A DNA stretch of 64,000 nt from Halocaridina rubra. Its lineage: Eukaryota > Arthropoda > Malacostraca > Decapoda > Atyidae. The stretch's first letter is position 1, and each line of letters begins with the position of its first letter. The notes under the pieces are model-generated. The model worked only from the letters and a program-made list of their open reading frames with translations, was not told the origin of the DNA and did not search any database. Where the stretch lies: positions 10,001 to 74,000 of the forward strand of contig JAXCGZ010020811.1 of the NCBI GenBank assembly GCA_037179515.1, read 5' to 3'. The translations under genes were made by a program, and so were the position numbers. Positions 59,852 to 64,000 of the stretch are shown in pieces.

Positions 59852-60055
59852 TTCTTATAATAAGTCGATGAGAGTCCCTTGGGGGCACTTTTCTTTTTTT
59901 TCAGTGATCATCCCTCCCCCTTACACACCCATCTATTACTCAGTTCATTAGTATTCTGATGACTGCACTCAATTATTCCTCCTCCTCCTCCTCCCCCTCC
60001 TCCACATCCTCCTCCTCCCCTTCCTCCTCATCCTCCTCCTCTTTCTTCTTAATTC
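59760..60055. repeat. Polypyrimidine CCT/CTT-rich DNA
   Basis: 59760-59856 is TCC then TTC repeats. 59975-60050 is CCTCCT-rich. Between them lies TAAGTCGATGAGAGTCCCTT, which resembles CAATGAGTTTCCCTTGAGG at 59728: a duplicated unit with its own pyrimidine tract. Confidence 0.8.
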
Positions 60056-60114
60056 AAGCATTTGTAAAACCATCAAGGCACAGGATTAGAAATATACGAA
60101 AACGCAACTAGCTT

Positions 60115-60670
60115 TCAGGCACATGGACAAGGAAATGTTCAGAATTATTTATGTAACCTATGTGAGGCCAGAACTTAAATATGCAGCCCCGTTTTGGAAT
60201 CCATACTTGAAGAAGCATGTAGCTAAGCTTGAAAAAGTTCAAAGACATGCCATGAAACTGGTGCCAGAAATACGCAATCTTGTTTATGAGGAGAGACTGA
60301 GGGAATTAGAATTACCATCACTCGAAGCTAGAAGAATGAGGGGGGTGTATGGTGACGATTTTTAAATTCCTTCATGGTTATGACAGAGTGGACAGGGATC
60401 AATATTCTGATATGGCTGGCACTAGAACTAGAGGTCGTAGTTTGAGGCTTTGTAAGAAAACTTCCTTGGAGGATGTAAGGAAGTAATTTTTTTAGTGTAA
60501 AAGTAGTTGATGATTGGAATTCGCTAAGCAAGGAGGTAGTTAATGCTAACTCAATCCATAATTTTAAGCACAAATATGATAAGTATCACAAAGTCCAAAA
60601 TGGAACCGACCAGGAGACGGGAAGTTACGAGCTTGGGGCTCTTTCCCGTAAGCACAATTAGGGTAACTAC
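60115..60670 (+). mobile_element. CR1-like LINE 3' end, forward, decayed
   Basis: Starts HMDKEMFRIIYVTYVRPELK, corresponding to the 54-kb element, and continues through LEKVQRHAMKLVPEIRN. Frameshifts follow after REL...MRG. The same 3' UTR ends CTCTTTCCCGTAAGCACAAT. More diverged than the 13.5-kb copy. Confidence 0.88.
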
Positions 60671-60679
60671 AATTCATAA

Positions 60680-61370
60680 CAGTTTGACCATAACTGAACT
60701 AATAAAAGGGGGGCAGTGAGACTTCTTTATACCCTACCCAGTATTGCCCCTTCCTTTAGTATTCAAAGCTAGAAGGTTTCTGACGCATGGCAGATGCAAG
60801 CAAAAGTGATGACACTTAAGCCACTCACGTGGACCTAGTGTGCTCCAGGCAATGGTTGAATAATCAGATGGAAGAATAGTATATCACTAACCCCCCAATC
60901 AGTTGCCCAATTTAATTGATAACAACAAGACACTGAATGGTAATCCAACCCAGGGTTAAGATAGAACCTGTGGCCAGTATATTACCTACAACAGGTGCTA
61001 CCACTGTGCCTCAAAATTACTTATGATAAAAAAAAAAAAGCAGGGAGGATAGGATTGTCAGCTCTTTTCTCCCCGCTGTAAGTTCAGTAAGTACCCATTA
61101 GATGTTTGGGGACTGTGGTAAAACAGTATCCACAAAAGCTCTGTAGAGTAATGGCAAAAATATACTTCCTTTCTTCAGTCTTATATTTTAACAACCCTGG
61201 TTAACTCAGCATGCATAGTGAGTTTCTCATTAGATGTGTAGTGCCTGTAATGTAACAGTTTTTACCCATTCAGCTTATTTATCATTATCCCTGATGATTT
61301 GGTGTCAAAATGGTCAAAGGGAGTCCCATCACTCTATTGTATCTGTGGGTAGGGTGAAATTATGATTTGG
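60680..61370. other. Intergenic DNA, possible old repeat, no gene seen
   Basis: Nothing coding could be supported. 60890-61010 has weak SINE-B-like order (CAACCCAGGG, TAGAACCTGTGG, ACCACTGTGCC) but is too diverged to call. Confidence 0.35.
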
Positions 61371-61371
61371 T

Positions 61372-61702
61372 ATACACAGAAGGTCCCCTACTTACAAACA
61401 GTCGAGTTACGAACTTTCACAGATCCAATAAAAACCCACCCATTACTTATTGATGTATTCATGTATGTATTACTGTACTGTACTGTATTATTACATTATT
61501 ATTACTGTATTCAAATTCATTAATACTGCATACTTTGTTTTATGTAGTAGTAAGGTGTCTTTAGCCTAAGTACTGTACTGTACTGCATATGTATGTACTG
61601 TGTAGTACTTTTTATTTTACCTAAACACAACTTACGAACAATTCTACTTCCAGTCGGACTTCTGGAACCTAACTCGTTCATAAGTTGAGGAGTGTCTGTA
61701 TA
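61372..61702. mobile_element. MITE with TACACAGA/TACAGACA ends
   Basis: Left end TATACACAGAAGGTCCCCTA then CTTACAAACAGTCGAG. The right end on the other strand is TATACAGACACTCCTCAACT then TATGAACGAGTTAGG. About 330 bp, noncoding, with TACTGTACTGTACTG repeats inside. Related to 29350-29602. Confidence 0.7.
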
Positions 61703-61790
61703 GACAAGGGCATCCCGCTTTAATCCCCCAGTTTCAAACAGTCTGTGTCCTCCCCCATTCATGAAGACTATTTGTTGCACATAAAATGAT
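61703..61790 (+). repeat. SINE-B fragment, forward
   Basis: GGGCATCCCGCTTTAATCCC, CTGTGTCCTCCCCCATTCAT, ending TTGCACATAAAATGA. It abuts the MITE. Confidence 0.55.
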
Positions 61791-61864
61791 GCGTTATTGC
61801 ATGAAACCAGTCCTAACTTAAGAGACTCCAAAAAATTATAGTTAGTATAGGCCAGGTTAAGGTA

Positions 61865-62620
61865 GTGCTGCCCCATAACCATGGTTTTGCTATTCGTGGA
61901 TTCCGTCATTCACAGTTTCGCTATCTATGGATTCAGTTATCTATGGTTTCACTATGCGTGGATTCAGTTATCTATGGTTCCACTATCCATGGATTCAGTC
62001 ATCCATGGTTTTGTTATCTATTGATTCAGTCATTCATGTATGTGGTATCCTTCAATCATCCACGGTTTCACTATCTGTGGTTTCAGTCATTCACGATTTC
62101 TCTATCCATAGATTCAGTCTTCAACGTTCTTGCTATCTGTGGTTTCAGTCATCCATAATTTCATTGTCCATGGATTCAGCCATCCATGGGTTTGCTATCT
62201 GTGGACGCAGTCATCCATTGTTTTCCTATTCCTGGTTTCAGTCAGCCATTGTTTTGATATCTACGATTGTAGTCATCCATGGTTTAATTATCCTTGGATT
62301 CAGTCACCCACTATTTCATTATCCATGGATTCAGTCACCCACTGTTTCATTAGCCATGGATTCTGTCATGCATAGTTTTGCTGTGCCTTGTTTTAGTTAT
62401 CCTTGGTTTTTATATCTGTGGTTTGAGTCATCCACAGTTTTTCTAATCATGGCTTCAGTCTGTGCATTTCGGCATACAGTCTTTTTGCTATCTGTGGATT
62501 CCGTCATTCCCGTTTTCATTCTCCATGGATTCAGTCATCCATGCTTTCGTATTCCGTGGAATCGGTCATCCACAGTTATACTATCCATGGAGTCAGTTAT
62601 CCATGGTCTGAAATATTTAA
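61865..62620. repeat. Minisatellite of CCATGGATTCAGTCAT-type units, about 750 bp
   Basis: About 38 imperfect units of roughly 19-20 bp (ATCCATGGATTCAGTC, ATCCATGGTTTCACTATCTG), arranged as a 38-40-bp higher-order pair. The 248-residue plus-strand frame (61927-62673) is a by-product of the unit length and is Phe/Ser/His-rich. No domain is seen. Confidence 0.85.
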
Positions 62621-62859
62621 TGGAAAAATTCCAAAAACAAACAATTCATAATTTTTCAACTACCATCCCATAATTATTTCACAATATTTTGGTATGATTG
62701 TTACCTTTAGTTATTAGTTATTTTTCTGTAAATTCTTATTATTAAACCTGATTTATCTAAGTATTTAGTACAGATATGTCTGGGGAAATATTGTAGTAAA
62801 TATGGGGTCATGCTAATACTGTATATGCTGAGAGAATATATAACCAAACTTAATCTAAC

Positions 62860-63535
62860 CAAATATCCTTAATTTCATTGTGTATTTAGTATAGGAAGAT
62901 AGGCTAATTTAACCAAGACTCCTTTGACCTGCAAAGGAATATAGACTAGGGTTCTATGTAACCAAACCTTATTCAGAGCTGCTCAGACTTTCAATGATAA
63001 TATGGGCTTTGTAACAAACTTAATTTGATCAAACTTTCTATAAATTACAATGGTAATATAGGTCAAGACAGCATGAAGTAATCGTAATCTATCCAAACTT
63101 TGTTAGACTTACAGTGTTAATACATGGTAGGGAAGTATGGACCAAACCTACTCTTTAGTTTCACGCACTTACAATGTTGATATCATCAAGGGTATTACTA
63201 ACCAAACCTAATCTAAGTCTCCATGTACTTAAATGTTAATTTAGGCTAGGTGAGTAGAATAATAAAATCTAATCTAAGTTTCCATGGACTTACAATGTTA
63301 ATATAGGCTAGGAGAGTAGAGTAATCAAATCTAATATAAGATTCCATGGACATACAATGTTAATTTAGGCTAGGAGAGTAGAGTAATCAAATCTAATCTA
63401 AGTTTCCATGGACTTACAATGTTAATTTAGGCTAGGAGAGTAGAGTAATCAACTCTAATCTAAGATACCATGGACTTACAATGTTAATTTAGGCTAGGAG
63501 AGTAAAGTAACCAAACCTAATCCAACCGAGCTTCC
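62860..63535. repeat. 62-bp tandem repeat, about 10 units
   Basis: Unit markers CAATGTTAAT at 63293, 63355, 63417 and 63479 show an exact 62-bp period at the right end. Units carry AGGCTAGGAGAGTAGAGTAA and CTAATCTAAGTTTCCATGGA. The left half is diverged; the right four units are nearly identical. Confidence 0.9.
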
Positions 63536-63734
63536 TTGAAACTTAAAATGAACAGCATTGTTTTATAGCATATTCACTTGTCACAGACTATCTGTAAAAT
63601 TTATATAATTAATTTAATTAAGCACTGACCAAAGAACTAACACAAGTATAGTTATATATTAAGTTTGTTAGAAAAAAATTATATTATTTTTATGCAAGTA
63701 CAATTAGGCTTTGCTAATTTCAAGCCCCGTTTTA

Positions 63735-63895
63735 GTGCAGTGTATAAAGCACTTTTCTTTGAAGGTGACAGATCTGCAGTCTAGCCCACTGTGGGACATT
63801 AGACAGGGCATCCAGTCTTTTTTCTCTAGCACCAAAATATGTATTTACCTCCATTTGAATGAGGATTAATAATGACACAGAATGGCAAACAACAA
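63735..63895 (+). repeat. SINE-B copy, forward
   Basis: Head TTTAGTGCAGTGTATAAAGC, GAAGGTGACAGATC, GGGCATCCAGTC, tail CCTCCATTTGAATGAGGATT and ACACAGAATGGCAAACAAC. Confidence 0.65.
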
Positions 63896-64000
63896 TATTT
63901 ATGCAGATTCCCTTCTTTTGGAAGGTCACTAGGTCAACCAAAACCTGAGAAAGAGTACTACGCGATAATGAAAAGATAAATCTCGCTTTCGTGTCTAATC

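Noticed and set aside
59009..59951. Open frames of 63-151 codons on both strands
   Set aside because: Made of TTA/TAA, GAA/CTT and CCT arrays within the palindrome and its flank.

Overview
This window is animal nuclear DNA, most likely from an arthropod and, by inference, a decapod crustacean. It has intron-bearing genes with GT/AG splice sites, very long TA, GA and TAA microsatellites, many tRNA-derived SINEs, RTE-like, CR1-like and RNase H-bearing LINEs, short TTAGG-type strings, and no prokaryotic features. The species cannot be named from the sequence.

Three cellular genes can be supported. (1) 5180-7990, minus strand: one long coding exon for a 936-residue poly-C2H2 zinc-finger protein. 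It has about 22-23 fingers, including a block in which canonical fingers alternate with degenerate C-x2-C-x3-C-x8-H fingers. (2) 16438-22781, plus strand: a complete five-exon gene for the caspase-activated DNase (DFF40/CAD/DFFB). The exons join in phase to a 396-residue protein with a CIDE-N domain, the nuclease histidines and a basic C-terminal tail. (3) 30268-42891, minus strand: a complete eleven-exon gene for membralin (TMEM259), an ER multi-pass protein. It includes a 42-bp microexon, and the exons join in phase to 1052 residues. The CAD and membralin genes converge, with about 7.5 kb of repeats between their stop codons.

Layout: 1-5.2 kb, tandem repeats and SINEs. 5.2-8.0 kb, zinc-finger gene. 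8-16 kb, SINEs, tandem repeats, a CR1 3' end, and an RTE insertion that contains a younger SINE with target-site duplications. 16.4-22.8 kb, CAD. 23-30 kb, TA arrays, MITEs and a 1.2-kb foldback element with pogo-like ends. 30.3-42.9 kb, membralin with repeat-laden introns. 43-48 kb, SINEs and an RTE reverse transcriptase fragment. 47.7-50.1 kb, a decayed LINE with reverse transcriptase and RNase H. 50.1-53.9 kb, microsatellite/SINE composites and a LINE fragment. 54.0-56.7 kb, a nearly intact 5'-truncated CR1-like element. 57-64 kb, an unidentified coding-like open frame on the minus strand (57862-58116), a large near-perfect palindrome, a CR1 fragment, a MITE and two long minisatellites.

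The zinc-finger, CAD and membralin genes show no sign of acting together. CAD executes apoptotic DNA cleavage, membralin works in ER protein quality control, and the zinc-finger protein is probably a DNA-binding regulator. Family names SINE-A, SINE-B and repeats C-F are labels made for this window from repeated recognition by eye, not database names. All alignments are by eye, and boundaries of old repeats are approximate.
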